64,000 nucleotides of DNA. Origin: Crossaster papposus. Taxonomy: Eukaryota > Echinodermata > Asteroidea > Velatida > Solasteridae. Position numbers and translations under genes: made by a program. The number at the start of each line of letters is the position of its first letter. Position 1 is the stretch's first letter. The notes below the pieces were generated by a model, which was given only the letters and a program-made list of their open reading frames with translations, made no database searches and was not told the origin of the DNA. Positions 10,401 to 23,232 of the stretch are shown here, one piece after another. The DNA is taken from positions 1,302,001 through 1,366,000 of the forward strand of contig JBAIAA010000693.1 in assembly GCA_037893245.1 (NCBI GenBank), given 5' to 3'.

Positions 10401-13400
10401 CACTGTTGGCAAGAGCAAAAAGGGGTGCGATAAAGCAAAAAAGGGGTGCGGGCGCAAATTTGCAATATGTTATGACTTTACTGTTGGCAAGAGAAAAAAG
10501 GGGTGCGATAAAGCAAAAGAGGGGTGCGGGCGCAAATTTGCAGTATATTATGACTTCACTGTTGGCGACAGCAAAAAGGGATGCGAGAAAGCAAAAGAGG
10601 AGAGCGGGCGCAAATTTGCAGTATGTTATGACTTCACTGTTGGCAACAGCAAAAAGGGGTGCAAGAAAGCAAAAGAGGGGTGCGGGCGCAAATTTGCAGA
10701 ATGTTGTGACTTCACTGTTGGCAAGAGTAAAAAGGGGTGCGAGACAGCAAAAGAGGGGTATGTGCGCAAATGTGCAGTATGTTATGACTTCACTGTTGGC
10801 AAGGGCAAAAAGGGGTGCGAGAAAGCAAAAGAGGGGTGTGGGCGGCAACTTGCAGTATGTTATAACACTTCACTGTTGGCACTCGGAGAAAAAGGGGTGC
10901 GAGAAAGCAAAAAAGCGGTGCGGGCGCAAACGTGCAGTATGTTGTGACTTCACTGTTGACAACAGCAAAAAGGGGTGCGAGAAAGCAAAAGAGAGGCGCG
11001 GGCGCAAATTTGCAGTATGTTATGACTTCACTGTTGGCAAGAGCAAAAGGGGGTGCGATAAAGCAAAAGAGGGGTGCGGGCGCAAATTTGCAGTATGTTA
11101 TGACTTCACTGTTGGCACGAACAAAAAGGTGTGCGGAAAAGCAAAAGAAGGGTGCGGGCGCAAATTTGCAGTATGTTATGACTTCACTGTTGGCAACAGC
11201 AAAAAGGGTGCAAAAAAGCAAAAGAGGGGTGTGGGCGCAAATTTGCAGTATCTTATGACTTCACTGTTGGCAAGAGCAAAAAGGGGTACGAGACAGCAAA
11301 AGAGGGGTGTGGGCGCAAATGTGCAGTATGTTATGACTTCACTGTTGGCAAGGGCAAAAAGGGGTGCGAGAAAGCAAAAGAGGGGTGCGGGCGCAAACTT
11401 GCAGTATGTTATAACACTTCACTGTTGGCACTCGGAAAAAAAGGGGTGCGAGAAAGCAAAAGAGCGGTGCGGGCGCAAACTTGCAGTATGTTATGACTTC
11501 ACTGTTGGCAAGAACAAAAAAGGGGTCCGAGAAAGCAAAAGAGGGGGGCGGGCGCAAATGTGCAGTATGTTATGACTTCACTGTTGACAACAGCAAAAAG
11601 GGGTGCCAGAAAGCAAAAGAGGGGCGCGGGCGCAAATTTGCAGTATGTTATGACTTCACTGTTGACAACAGCAAAAAGGGGTGCCTGAAAGCAAAAGAGG
11701 GGCGCGGGCGCAAATTTGCAGTATATTATGACTTCACTGTTGGCAAGAGCAAAAAGGGGTGCGAGAAAGCAAAAGAGCGGTGCGGGCGCAAATTTGCAGT
11801 ATGTTATGACTTCACTGTTGGCAAGAACAAAAAAGGGGTCCGAGAAAGCAAAAGAGGGGTGCGGGCGCAAATGTGCAGTATGTTATGACTTCACTGTTGG
11901 CAAGAACAAAAAGGGGTGCGGAAAAGCAAAAGAGGGGTGCGGGCGCAAACGTGCAGTATGTTATGACTTCACTGTTGACAACAGCAAAAAGGGGGGCGAG
12001 AAAGCAAAAGAGGTGTGCGGGCGCAAATGTGCAGTATGTTATGACTTCACTGTTGGCAACAGCAAAAAGGGGTGCAAAAAAAAAATGAGGGGTGCGAGCG
12101 CAAATTTGCAGTATGTTATGACTTCACTGTTGGCAAGAGCAAAAAGGGGTGCGAGACAGCAAAAGAGGGGTGTGGGCGCAAATGTGCAGTATGTTATGAC
12201 TTCACTGTTGGCAAGGGCAAAAAGGGGTGCGAGAAAGCAAAAGAGGGGTGCGGGCGCAAACTTGCAGTATGTTATAACACTTCACTGTCTGCACTCGGAA
12301 AAAAGGGGTGCGAGAAAGCAAAAGAGCGGTGCGGGCGCAAACTTGCAGTATGTTATAACACTTCACTGTTGGCACTCGGAAAAAAGGGGTGCGAGAAAGC
12401 AAAAGAGCGGTGCGGGCGCAAACTTGCAGTATGTTATGACTTCACTGTTGGCAAGAACAAAAAGGGGTCCGAGAAAGCAAAAGAGGGGTGCGGGCGCAAA
12501 TGTGCAGTATGTTATGACTTCACTGTTGGCAAGAGCAAAAAGGGGTGCGATAAAGCAAAAAAGGGGTGCGGGCGCAAATTTGCAGTATGTTATGACTTTA
12601 CTGTTGGCAAGAGCAAAAAGGGGTGCGATAAAGCAAAAGAGGGGTGCGGGCGCAAATTTGCAGTATATTATGACTTCACTGTTGGCGACAGCAAAAAGGG
12701 ATGCGAGAAAGCAAAAGAGGAGAGCGGGCGCAAATTTGCAGTATGTTATGACTTCACTGTTGGCAACAGCAAAAAGGGGTGCAAGAAAGCAAAAGAGGGG
12801 TGCGGGCGCAAATTTGCAGAATGTTGTGACTTCACTGTTGGCAAGAGTAAAAAGGGGTGCGAGACAGCAAAAGAGGGGTATGTGCGCAAATGTGCAGTAT
12901 GTTATGACTTCACTGTTGGCAAGGGCAAAAAGGGGTGCGAGAAAGCAAAAGAGGGGTGTGGGCGGCAACTTGCAGTATGTTATAACACTTCACTGTTGGC
13001 ACTCGGAGAAAAAGGGGTGCGAGAAAGCAAAAAAGCGGTGCGGGCGCAAACGTGCAGTATGTTGTGACTTCACTGTTGACAACAGCAAAAAGGGGTGCGA
13101 GAAAGCAAAAGAGAGGCGCGGGCGCAAATTTGCAGTATGTTATGACTTCACTGTTGGCAAGAGCAAAAGGGGGTGCGATAAAGCAAAAGAGGGGTGCGGG
13201 CGCAAATTTGCAGTATGTTATGACTTCACTGTTGGCACGAACAAAAAGGTGTGCGGAAAAGCAAAAGAAGGGTGCGGGCGCAAATTTGCAGTATGTTATG
13301 ACTTCACTGTTGGCAACAGCAAAAAGGGTGCAAAAAAGCAAAAGAGGGGTGTGGGCGCAAATTTGCAGTATCTTATGACTTCACTGTTGGCAAGAGCAAA

Positions 13401-16020
13401 AAGGGGTACGAGACAGCAAAAGAGGGGTGTGGGCGCAAATGTGCAGTATGTTATGACTTCACTGTTGGCAAGGGCAAAAAGGGGTGCGAGAAAGCAAAAG
13501 AGGGGTGCGGGCGCAAACTTGCAGTATGTTATAACACTTCACTGTTGGCACTCGGAAAAAAAGGGGTGCGAGAAAGCAAAAGAGCGGTGCGGGCGCAAAC
13601 TTGCAGTATGTTATGACTTCACTGTTGGCAAGAACAAAAAAGGGGTCCGAGAAAGCAAAAGAGGGGGGCGGGCGCAAATGTGCAGTATGTTATGACTTCA
13701 CTGTTGACAACAGCATAAAGGGGTGCCAGAAAGCAAAAGAGGGGCGCGGGCGCAAATTTGCACTATGTTATGACTTCACTGTTGGCAAGAGCAAAAAGGG
13801 GTGCGATAAAGCAAAAGAGGGGTGCGGGCGCAAATTTGCAGTATGTTATGACTTTACTGTTGGCAAGAGCAAAAAGGGGTGCGATAAAGCAAAAGAGGGG
13901 TGCGGGCGCAAATTTGCAGTATATTATGACTTCACTGTTGGCAACAGCAAAAAGGGGTGCAAGAAAGCAAAAGAGGGGTGCGGGCGAAAATTTGCAGTAT
14001 GTTATGACTTCACTGTTGACAACAGCAAAAAGGGGTGCCTGAAAGCAAAAGAGGGGCGCGGGCGCAAATTTGCAGTATGTTATGACTTCACTGTTGGCAA
14101 GAGCAAAAAGGGGTGCGATAAAGCAAAAGAGGGGTGCGGGCGCAAATTTGCAGTATGTTATGACTTTACTGTTGGCAAGAGCAAAAAGAGGTGCGAGAAA
14201 GCAAAAGAGGTGTGCGGGCGCAAATTTGCAGTATGTTATGACTTCACTGTTGGCAACAGCAAAAAGGGGTGCAAGAAAGCAAAAGAGGGGTGCGGGCGCA
14301 AATTTGCAGTATGTTATGACTTCACTGTTGGCAAGAGCAAAAAGGGGTGCGAGACAGCAAAAGAGGGGTGTGGGCGCAAATGTGCAGAATGTTATGACTT
14401 CACTGTTGGCAAGGGCAAAAAGGGGTGCGAGAAAGCAAAAGAGGGGTGCGGGCGCAAACTTGCAGTATGTTATAACACTTCACTGTCTGCACTCGGAAAA
14501 AAAGGGGTGCGAGAAAGCAAAAGAGCGGTGCGGGCGCAAACTTGCAGTATGTTATAACACTTCACTGTTGGCACTCGGAAAAAAAGGGGTGCGAGAAAGC
14601 AAAAGAGCGGTGCGGGCGCAAACTTGCAGTATGTTATGACTTCACTGTTGGCAAGAACAAAAAGGGGTCCGAGAAAGCAAAAGAGGGGTGCGGGCGCAAA
14701 TGTGCAGTATGTTATGACTTCACTGTTGACAACAGCAAAAAGGGGTGCGATAAAGCAAAAGAGGGGTGCGGGCGCAAATTTGCAGTATATTATGACTTCA
14801 CTGTTGGCGACAGCAAAAAGGGATGCGAGAAAGCAAAAGAGGAGAGCGGGCGCAAATTTGCAGTATGTTATGACTTCACTGTTGGCAACAGCAAAAAGGG
14901 GTGCAAGAAAGCAAAATAGGGGTGCGGGCGCAAATGTGCAGTATGTTATGACTTCACTGTTGGCAACAGCAAAAAGGGGTGCAAGAGAGCAAAAGAGGGG
15001 TGTGGGCGCAAATTTGCAGTATGTTATGACTTCACTGTTGGCAAGAACAAAAAGGGGTGCGGAAAAGCAAAAGAGGGGTGCGGGCGCAAACGTGCAGTAT
15101 GTTATGACTTCACTGTTGACAACAGCAAAAAGGGGTGCGAGAAAGCAAAAGGGGGGCGCGGGCGCAAATTTGCAGTATGTTATGACTTCTCTGTTGGCAA
15201 GAACAAAAAGCGGTGCGGAAAAGCAAAAGAGGGGTGCGGGCGCAAACGTGCAGTATGTTATGACTTCACTGTTGACAACAGCAAAAAGGGGGGCGAGAAA
15301 GCAAAAGAGGTGTGCGGGCGCAAATGTGCAGTATGTTATGACTTCACTGTTGGCAACAGCAAAAAGGGGTGCGAGAAAGCAAAAGAGGGGTGCGGGCGCA
15401 AATTTGCAGCATGTTGTGACTTTACTGTTGGCAAGAGCAAAAGGGGGTGCGAAAAAACAAATGATGGGTGCGAGCGCAAATTTGCAGTATAATATGACTT
15501 CACTGTTGGCAACAGCAAAAAGGGGTGCGAGAAAGCAAAAGAGGGGTGCGGGCGCAAACTTGCAGTATGTTATAACACTTCACTGTCTGCACTCGGAAAA
15601 AAAGGGGTGCGAGAAAGCAAAAGAGCGGTGCGGGCGCAAACTTGCAGTATGTTATGACTTCACTGTTGGCAACAGCAAAAAGGGGTGCAAGAAAGCCAAA
15701 GAGGGGTGCGGGCGCAAATTTGCAGTATGTTATGACTTCACTGTTGGCAAGAGCAAAAAGGGGTGCGAGAAAGCAAAGAGGTGTGCGGGCGCAAATGTGC
15801 AGTATGTTATGACTTCACTGTTGGCAACAGCAAAAAGGGGTGCAAAAAAAAAATTAGGGGTGCGAGCGCAAATTTGCAGTATGTTATGACTTCACTGTTG
15901 GCAAGGGCAAAAAGGGGTGCGAGAAAGCAAAAGAGGGGTGCGGGCGATAACTTGCAGTATGTTATAACACTTCACTGTCTGCACTCGGAAAAAAGGGGTG
16001 CGAGAAAGCAAAAGAGCGGT
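10389..16020 (+). repeat. 5.63-kb tandem duplication, copy 2
   Basis: This copy follows copy 1 directly. Landmarks repeat at exactly +5,632: GGGGGGCGGG at about 5,916 and 11,548, the A10 tract at about 6,443 and 12,075, CATAAAGG at about 8,090 and 13,722, and TTCTCTG at 9,555 and 15,187. After 16,020 the sequence continues GCGGGCGCAAAC, which is the original right flank lost at the internal junction in copy 1. It then runs into sequence related to 10,394-11,480 but with many single-base differences. Confidence 0.88.
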
Positions 16021-16038
16021 GCGGGCGCAAACTTGCAG

Positions 16039-16085
16039 TATGTTATAACACTTCACTGTTGGCAAGAACAAAAAGGGGTCCGAGA
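16039..16085 (+). repeat. Hybrid 80-bp monomer (long 5' half, short 3' half)
   Basis: This monomer has the TATAACACTTCAC half of the 82 bp class followed by GGCAAGAACAAAAAGG of the 78 bp class, giving 80 bp. It lies just right of the end of the 5.63 kb duplication. It looks like a crossover or conversion product within the shared CACTTCACTGTTGGCA stretch. Confidence 0.75.
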
Positions 16086-17289
16086 AAGCAAAAGAGGGAT
16101 GCGGGCGCAAATGTGCAGTATGTTATGACTTCACTGTTGACAACAGCAAAAAGGGGTGCCAGAAAGCAAAAGAGGGGCGCGGGCGCAAATTTGCAGTATG
16201 TTATGACTTCACTGTTGGCAAGAGCAAAAAGGGGTGCGATAAAGCAAAAAAGGGGTGCGGGCGCAAATTTGCAGTATGTTATGACTTTACTGTTGGCAAG
16301 AGCAAAAAGGGGTGCGATAAAGCAAAAGAGGGGTGCGGGCGCAAATTTGCAGTATATTATGACTTCACTGTTGGCGACAGCAAAAAGGGATGCGAGAAAG
16401 CAAAAGAGGAGAGCGGGCGCAAATTTGCAGTATGTTATGACTTCACTGTTGGCAACAGCAAAAAGGGGTGCAAGAAAGCAAAAGAGGGGTGCGGGCGCAA
16501 ATTTGCAGAATGTTGTGACTTCACTGTTGGCAAGAGTAAAAAGGGGTGCGAGACAGCAAAAGAGGGGTATGTGCGCAAATGTGCAGTATGTTATGACTTC
16601 ACTGTTGGCAAGGGCAAAAAGGGGTGCGAGAAAGCAAAAGAGGGGTGCGGGCGCCAACTTGCAGTATGTTATAACACTTCACTGTTGGCACTCGGAGAAA
16701 AAGGGGTGCGAGAAAGCAAAAAAGCGGTGCGGGCGCAAACGTGCAGTATGTTATGACTTCACTGTTGACAACAGCAAAAAGGGGTGCGAGAAAGCAAAAG
16801 AGAGGCGCGGGCGCAAATTTGCAGTATGTTATGACTTCACTGTTGGCAAGAGCAAAAAGGGGTGCAATAAAGCAAAAGAGGGGTGCGGGCGCAAATTTGC
16901 AGTATGTTATGACTTCACTGTTGGCACGAACAAAAAGGGGTGCGGAAAAGCAAAAGAAGGGTGCGGGCGCAAATTTGCAGTATGTTATGACTTCACTGTT
17001 GGCAACAGCAAAAAGGGTGCAACAAAGCAAAAGAGGGGTGTGGGCGCCAATTTGCAGTATCTTATGACTTCACTGTTGGCAAGAGCAAAAAGGGGTACTA
17101 GACAGCAAAAGAGGGGTGTGGGCGCAAATGTGCAGTATGTTATGACTTCACTGTTGGCAAGGGCAAAAAGGGGTGCGAGAAAGCAAAAGAGGGGTGCGGG
17201 CGCAAACTTGCAGTATGTTATAACACTTCACTGTTGGCACTCGGAAAAAAAGGGGTGCGAGAAAGCAAAAGAGCGGTGCGGGCGCAAAC

Positions 17290-19345
17290 TTGCAGTATGT
17301 TATGACTTCACTGTTGGCAAGAACAAAAAAAGCAAAAGAGGGGTGCGGGCGCAAATGTGCAGTATGTTATGACTTCACTGTTGACAACAGCAAAAAGGGG
17401 TGCCAGAAAGCAAAAGAGGGGCGCGGGCGCAAATTTGCAGTATGTTATGACTTCACTGTTGGCAAGAGCAAAAAGGGGTGCGATAAAGCAAAAGAGGGGT
17501 GCAAGCGCAAATTTGCAGTATATTATGACTTCACTGTTGGCAACAGCAAAAAGGGGTGCAAGAAAGCAAAAGAGGGGTGCGGGCGCAAATTTGCAGTATG
17601 TTATGACTTCACTGTTGACAACAGCAAAAAGGGGTGCCTGAAAGCAAAAGAGGGGCGCGGGCGCAAATTTGCAGTATGTTATGACTTCACTGTTGGCAAG
17701 AGCAAAAAGGGGTGCGATAAAGCAAAAGAGGGGTGCGGGCGCAAATTTGCAGTATGTTATGACTTTACTGTTGGCAAGAGCAAAAAGGGGTGCGAGAAAG
17801 CAAAAGAGGTGTGCGGGCGCAAATTTGCAGTATGTTATGACTTCACTGTTGGCAACAGCAAAAAGGGGTGCAAGAAAGCAAAAGAGGGGTGCGGGCGCAA
17901 ATTTGCAGTATGTTATGACTTCACTGTTGGCAAGAGCAAAAAGGGGTGCGAGACAGCAAAAGAGGGGTGTGGGCGCAAATGTGCAGTATGTTATGACTTC
18001 ACTGTTGGCAAGGGCAAAAAGGGGTGCGAGAAAGCAAAAGAGGGGTGCGGGCGCAAACTTGCAGTATGTTATAACACTTCACTGTCTGCACTCGTAAAAA
18101 AAGGGATGCGAGAAAGCAAAAGAGCGGTGCGGGCGCAAACTTGCAGTATGTTATAACACTTCACTGTTGGCACTCGGAAAAAAAGGGGTGCGAGAAAGCA
18201 AAAGAGCGGTGCGGGCGCAAACTTGCAATATGTTATGACTTCACTGTTGGCAAGAACAAAAAGGGGTCCGAGAAAGCAAAAGAGGGGTGCGGGCGCAAAT
18301 GTGCAGTATGTTATGACTTCACTGTTGACAACAGCAAAAAGGGGTGCCAGAAAGCAAAAGAGGGGCGCGGGCGCAAATTTGCAGTATGTTATGACTTCAC
18401 TGTTGGCAAGAGCAAAAAGGGGTGCGATAAAGCAAAAGAGGGGTGCGGGCGCAAATTTGCAGTATGTTATGACTTTACTGTTGGCAAGAGCAAAAAGGGG
18501 TGCGATAAAGCAAAAGAGGGGTGCGGGCGCAAATTTGCAGTATATTATGACTTCACTGTTGGCAACAGCAAAAAGGGGTGCAAGAAAGCAAAAGAGGGGT
18601 GCGGGCGCAAATTTGCAGTATGTTATGACTTCACTGTTGACAACAGCAAAAAGGGGTGCCTGAAAGCAAAAGAGGGGCGCGGGCGCAAATTTGCAGTATG
18701 TTATGACTTCACTGTTGGCAAGAGCAAAAAGGGGTGCGATAAAGCAAAAGAGGGGTGCGGGCGCAAATTTGCAGTATGTTATGACTTTACTGTTGGCAAG
18801 AGCAAAAAGGGGTGCGAGAAAGCAAAAGAGGTGTGCGGGCGCAAATTTGCAGTATGTTATGACTTCACTGTTGGCAACAGCAAAAAGGGGTGCAAGAAAG
18901 CAAAAGAGGGGTGCGGGCGCAAATTTGCAGTATGTTATGACTTCACTGTTGGCAAGAGCAAAAAGGGGTGCGAGACAGCAAAAGAGGGGTGTGGGCGCAA
19001 ATGTGCAGTATGTTATGACTTCACTGTTGGCAAGGGCAAAAAGGGGTGCGAGAAAGCAAAAGAGGGGTGCGGGCGCAAACTTGCAGTATGTTATAACACT
19101 TCACTGTCTGCACTCGGAAAAAAAGGGATGCGAGAAAGCAAAAGAGCGGTGCGGGCGCAAACTTGCAGTATGTTATAACACTTCACTGTTGGCACTCGGA
19201 AAAAAAGGGGTGCGAGAAAGCAAAAGAGCGGTGCGGGCGCAAACTTGCAATATGTTATGACTTCACTGTTGGCAAGAACAAAAAGGGGTCCGAGAAAGCA
19301 AAAGAGGGGTGCGGGCGCAAATGTGCAGTATGTTATGACTTCACT
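17290..19345 (+). repeat. 1.02-kb tandem pair (12-13 monomers each)
   Basis: Landmarks recur at +1,022: 17,669 to 18,691, 18,141 to 19,163, and 18,223 to 19,245. The first copy lacks one standard monomer near 17,440, so its left part is offset by 944. It also has a 12 bp deletion at 17,331, and a private GGTGCAAGCGC variant near 17,500 where the second copy has GGTGCGGGCGC. The two copies part after about 19,345, where one continues GTGCCAGAAAG and the other GTGCGATAAAG. Confidence 0.8.
17321..17340 (+). other. 12-bp deletion within a monomer
   Basis: The usual GAAC, A6, GGGGTCCGAGAAAGC is shortened to GAAC, A7, GCAAAAGAGG. Twelve bases are missing, probably between the two A-runs. The monomer is 66 bp and the reading frame is unchanged. 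I saw no second copy of this exact form, so it is a private event. Confidence 0.8.
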
Positions 19346-21365
19346 GTTGACAACAGCAAAAAGGGGTGCGATAAAGCAAAAGAGGGGTGCGGGCGCAAAT
19401 TTGCAGTATATTATGACTTCACTGTTGGCGACAGCAAAAAGGGATGCGAGAAAGCAAAAGAGGAGAGCGGGCGCAAATTTGCAGTATGTTATGACTTCAC
19501 TGTTGGCAACAGCAAAAAGGGGTGCAAGAAAGCAAAATAGGGGTGCGGGCGCAAATGTGCAGTATGTTATGACTTCACTGTTGGCAACAGCAAAAAGGGG
19601 TGCAAGAGAGCAAAAGAGGGGTGTGGGCGCAAATTTGCAGTATGTTATGACTTCACTGTTGGCAAGAACAAAAAGGGGTGCGGAAAAGCAAAAGAGGGGT
19701 GCGGGCGCAAACGTGCAGTATGTTATGACTTCACTGTTGACAACAGCAAAAAGGGGTGCGAGAAAGCAAAAGGGGGGCGCGGGCGCAAATTTGCAGTATG
19801 TTATGACTTCTCTGTTGGCAAGAACAAAAAGGGGTGCGGAAAAGCAAAAGAGGGGTGCGGGCGCAAACGTGCAGTATGTTATGACTTCACTGTTGACAAC
19901 AGCAAAAAGGGGGGCGAGAAAGCAAAAGAGGTGTGCGGGCGCAAATGTGCAGTATGTTATGACTTTACTGTTGGCAACAGCAAAAAGGGGTGCGAGAAAG
20001 CAAAAGAGGGGTGCGGGCGCAAATTTGCAGCATGTTGTGACTTTACTGTTGGCAAGAGCAAAAGGGGGTGCGAAAAAACAAATGATGGGTGCGAGCGCAA
20101 ATTTGCAGTATAATATGACTTCACTGTTGGCAACAGCAAAAAGGGGTGCGAGAAAGCAAAAGAGGGGTGCGGGCGCAAACTTGCAGTATGTTATAACACT
20201 TCACTGTCTGCACTCGGAAAAAAAGGGGTGCGAGAAAGCAAAAGAGCGGTGCGGGCGCAAACTTGCAGTATGTTATGACTTCACTGTTGGCAACAGCAAA
20301 AAGGGGAGCAAGAAAGCAAAAGAGGGGTGCGGGTGCAAATTTGCAGTATGTTATGACTTCACTGTTGACAACAGCAAAAAGGGGTGCGATAAAGCAAAAG
20401 AGGGGTGCGGGCGCAAATTTGCAGTATATTATGACTTCACTGTTGGCGACAACAAAAAGGGATGCGAGAAAGCAAAAGAGGAGAGCGGGCGCAAATTTGC
20501 AGTATGTTATGACTTCACTGTTGGCAACAGCAAAAAGGGGTGCAAGAAAGCAAAATAGGGGTGCGGGCGCAAATGTGCAGTATGTTATGACTTCACTGTT
20601 GGCAACAGCAAAAAGGGGTGCAAGAGAGCAAAAGAGGGGTGTGGGCGCAAATTTGCAGTATGTTATGACTTCACTGTTGGCAAGAACAAAAAGGGGTGCG
20701 GAAAAGCAAAAGAGGGGTGCGGGCGCAAACGTGCAGTATGTTATGACTTCACTGTTGACAACAGCAAAAAGGGGTGCGAGAAAGCAAAAGGGGGGCGCGG
20801 GCGCAAATTTGCAGTATGTTATGACTTCTCTGTTGGCAAGAACAAAAAGGGGTGCGGAAAAGCAAAAGAGGGGTGCGGGCGCAAACGTGCAGTATGTTAT
20901 GACTTCACTGTTGACAACAGCAAAAAGGGGGGCGAGAAAGCAAAAGAGGTGTGCGGGCGCAAATGTGCAGTATGTTATGACTTTACTGTTGGCAACAGCA
21001 AAAAGGGGTGCGAGAAAGCAAAAGAGGGGTGCGGGCGCAAATTTGCAGCATGTTGTGACTTTACTGTTGGCAAGAGCAAAAGGGGGTGCGAAAAAACTAA
21101 TGATGGGTGCGAGCGCAAATTTGCAGTATAATATGACTTCACTGTTGGCAACAGCAAAAAGGGGTGCGAGAAAGCAAAAGAGGGGTGCGGGCGCAAACTT
21201 GCAGTATGTTATAACACTTCACTGTCTGCACTCGGAAAAAAAGGGGTGCGAGAAAGCAAAAGAGCGGTGCGGGCGCAAACTTGCAGTATGTTATGACTTC
21301 ACTGTTGGCAACAGCAAAAAGGGGAGCAAGAAAGCAAAAGAGGGGTGCGGGTGCAAATTTGCAGT
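19330..21365 (+). repeat. 1,018-bp tandem pair with the TTCTCTG marker
   Basis: The segment about 19,330-20,347 is repeated at about 20,348-21,365 with an offset of 1,018. Shared landmarks are TTCTCTG (19,809 and 20,827), GCATGTTGTGAC (about 20,028 and 21,046) and CAGTATAATATG (about 20,107 and 21,125). Both copies carry the private GGGGAGCAAG and GGGTGCAAATTT variants near their right ends (20,307-20,340 and 21,325-21,358). Small differences are GGCGACAACAAAAAGG near 20,448 and AAAAAACTAATG near 21,093. Confidence 0.83.
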
Positions 21366-23232
21366 ATGTTATGACTTCACTGTTGACAACAGCAAAAAGG
21401 GGTGCCTGAAAGCAAAAGAGGGGCGCGGGCGCAAATTTGCAGTATGTTATGACTTCACTGTTGGCAAGAGCAAAAAGGGGTGCGATAAAGCAAAAGAGGG
21501 GTGCGGGCGCAAATTTGCAGTATGTTATGACTTTACTGTTGGCAAGAGCAAAAAGGGGTGCGAGAAAGCAAAAGAGGTGTGCGGGCGCAAATTTGCAGTA
21601 TGTTATGACTTCACTGTTGGCAACAGCAAAAAGGGGTGCAAGAAAGCAAAAGAGGGGTGCGGGCGCAAATTTGCAGTATGTTATGACTTCACTGTTGGCA
21701 AGAGCAAAAAAGGGTGCGAGACAGCAAAAGAGGGGTGTGGGCGCAAATGTGCAGTATGTTATGACTTCACTGTTGGCAAGGGCAAAAAGGGGTGCGAGAA
21801 AGCAAAAGAGGGGTGCGGGCGCAAACTTGCAGTATGTTATAACACTTCACTGTCTGCACTCAGAAAAAAAGGGGTGCGAGAAAGCAAAAGAGCGGTGCGG
21901 GCGCAAACTTGCAGTATGTTATAACACTTCACTGTTGGCACTCGGAAAAAAAGGGGTGCGAGAAAGCAAAAGAGCGGTGCGGCCGCAAACTTGCAGTATG
22001 TTATGACTTCACTGTTGGCAAGAACAAAAAGGGGTCCGAGAAAGCAAAAGAGGGGTGCGGGCGCAAATGTGCAGTATGTTATGACTTCACTGTTGACAAC
22101 AGCAAAAAGGGGTGCGATAAAGCAAAAGAGGGGTGCGGGCGCAAATTTGCAGTATATTATGACTTCACTGTTGGCGACAGCAAAAAGGGATGCGAGAAAG
22201 CAAAAGAGGAGAGCGGGCGCAAATTTGCAGTATGTTATGACTTCACTGTTGGCAACAGCAAAAAGGGGTGCAAGAAAGCAAAATAGGGGTGCGGGCGCAA
22301 ATGTGCAGTATGTTATGACTTCACTGTTGGCAACAGCAAAAAGGGGTGCAAGAGAGCAAAAGAGGGGTGTGGGCGCAAATTTGCAGTATGTTATGACTTC
22401 ACTGTTGGCAAGAACAAAAAGGGGTGCGGAAAAGCAAAAGAGGGGTGCGGGCGCAAACGTGCAGTATGTTATGACTTCACTGTTGACAACAGCAAAAAGG
22501 GGTGCGAGAAAGCAAAAGGGGGGCGCGGGCGCAAATTTGCAGTATGTTATGACTTCTCTGTTGGCAAGAACAAAAAGGGGAGCGGAAAAGCAAAAGAGGG
22601 GTGCGGGCGCAAACGTGCAGTATGTTATGACTTCACTGTTGACAACAGCAAAAAGGGGGGCGAGAAAGCAAAAGAGGTGTGCGGGCGCAAATGTGCAGTA
22701 TGTTATGACTTCACTGTTGGCAACAGCAAAAAGGGGTGCGAGAAAGCAAAAGAGGGGTGCGGGCGCAAATTTGCAGCATGTTGTGACTTTACTGTTGGCA
22801 AGAGCAAAAGGGGGTGCGAAAAAACAAATGATGGGTGCGAGCGCAAATTTGCAGTATAATATGACTTCACTGTTGGCAACAGCAAAAAGGGGTGCGAGAA
22901 AGCAAAAGAGGGGTGCGGGCGCAAACTTGCAGTATGTTATAACACTTCACTGTCTGCACTCGGAAAAAAAGGGGTGCGAGAAAGCAAAAGAGCGGTGCGG
23001 GCGCAAACTTGCAGTATGTTATGACTTCACTGTTGGCAACAGCAAAAAGGGGTGCAAGAAAGCCAAAGAGGGGTGCGGGCGCAAATTTGCAGTATGTTAT
23101 GACTTCACTGTTGGCAAGAGCAAAAAGGGGTGCGAGAAAGCAAAAGAGGTGTGCGGGCGCAAATGTGCAGTATGTTATGACTTCACTGTTGGCAACAGCA
23201 AAAAGGGGTGCAAAAAAAAATGAGGGGTGCGA
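21351..23232 (+). repeat. 1,882-bp higher-order repeat, copy 1
   Basis: The unit of 1,882 bp (about 24 monomers) is followed by a second copy at 23,233. It contains, in order, a GTGCCTGAAAG monomer, the TTTACTG monomer, a pair of CTCGG-class monomers with a private GCGGCCGC (21,980-21,987), the TAGGGG stop-bearing monomer (about 22,283), the TTCTCTG monomer (22,555) and the A9 tract (about 23,212). A private GGGGAGCGG variant lies near 22,577. Confidence 0.82.

Noticed and set aside
4756-16020. Dismissing the large near-identical blocks as assembly error
   Set aside because: The copies carry scattered single-base differences and different flanks, with a defined junction, which favours real duplication. 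I cannot exclude error without the reads, so it is listed as a check.
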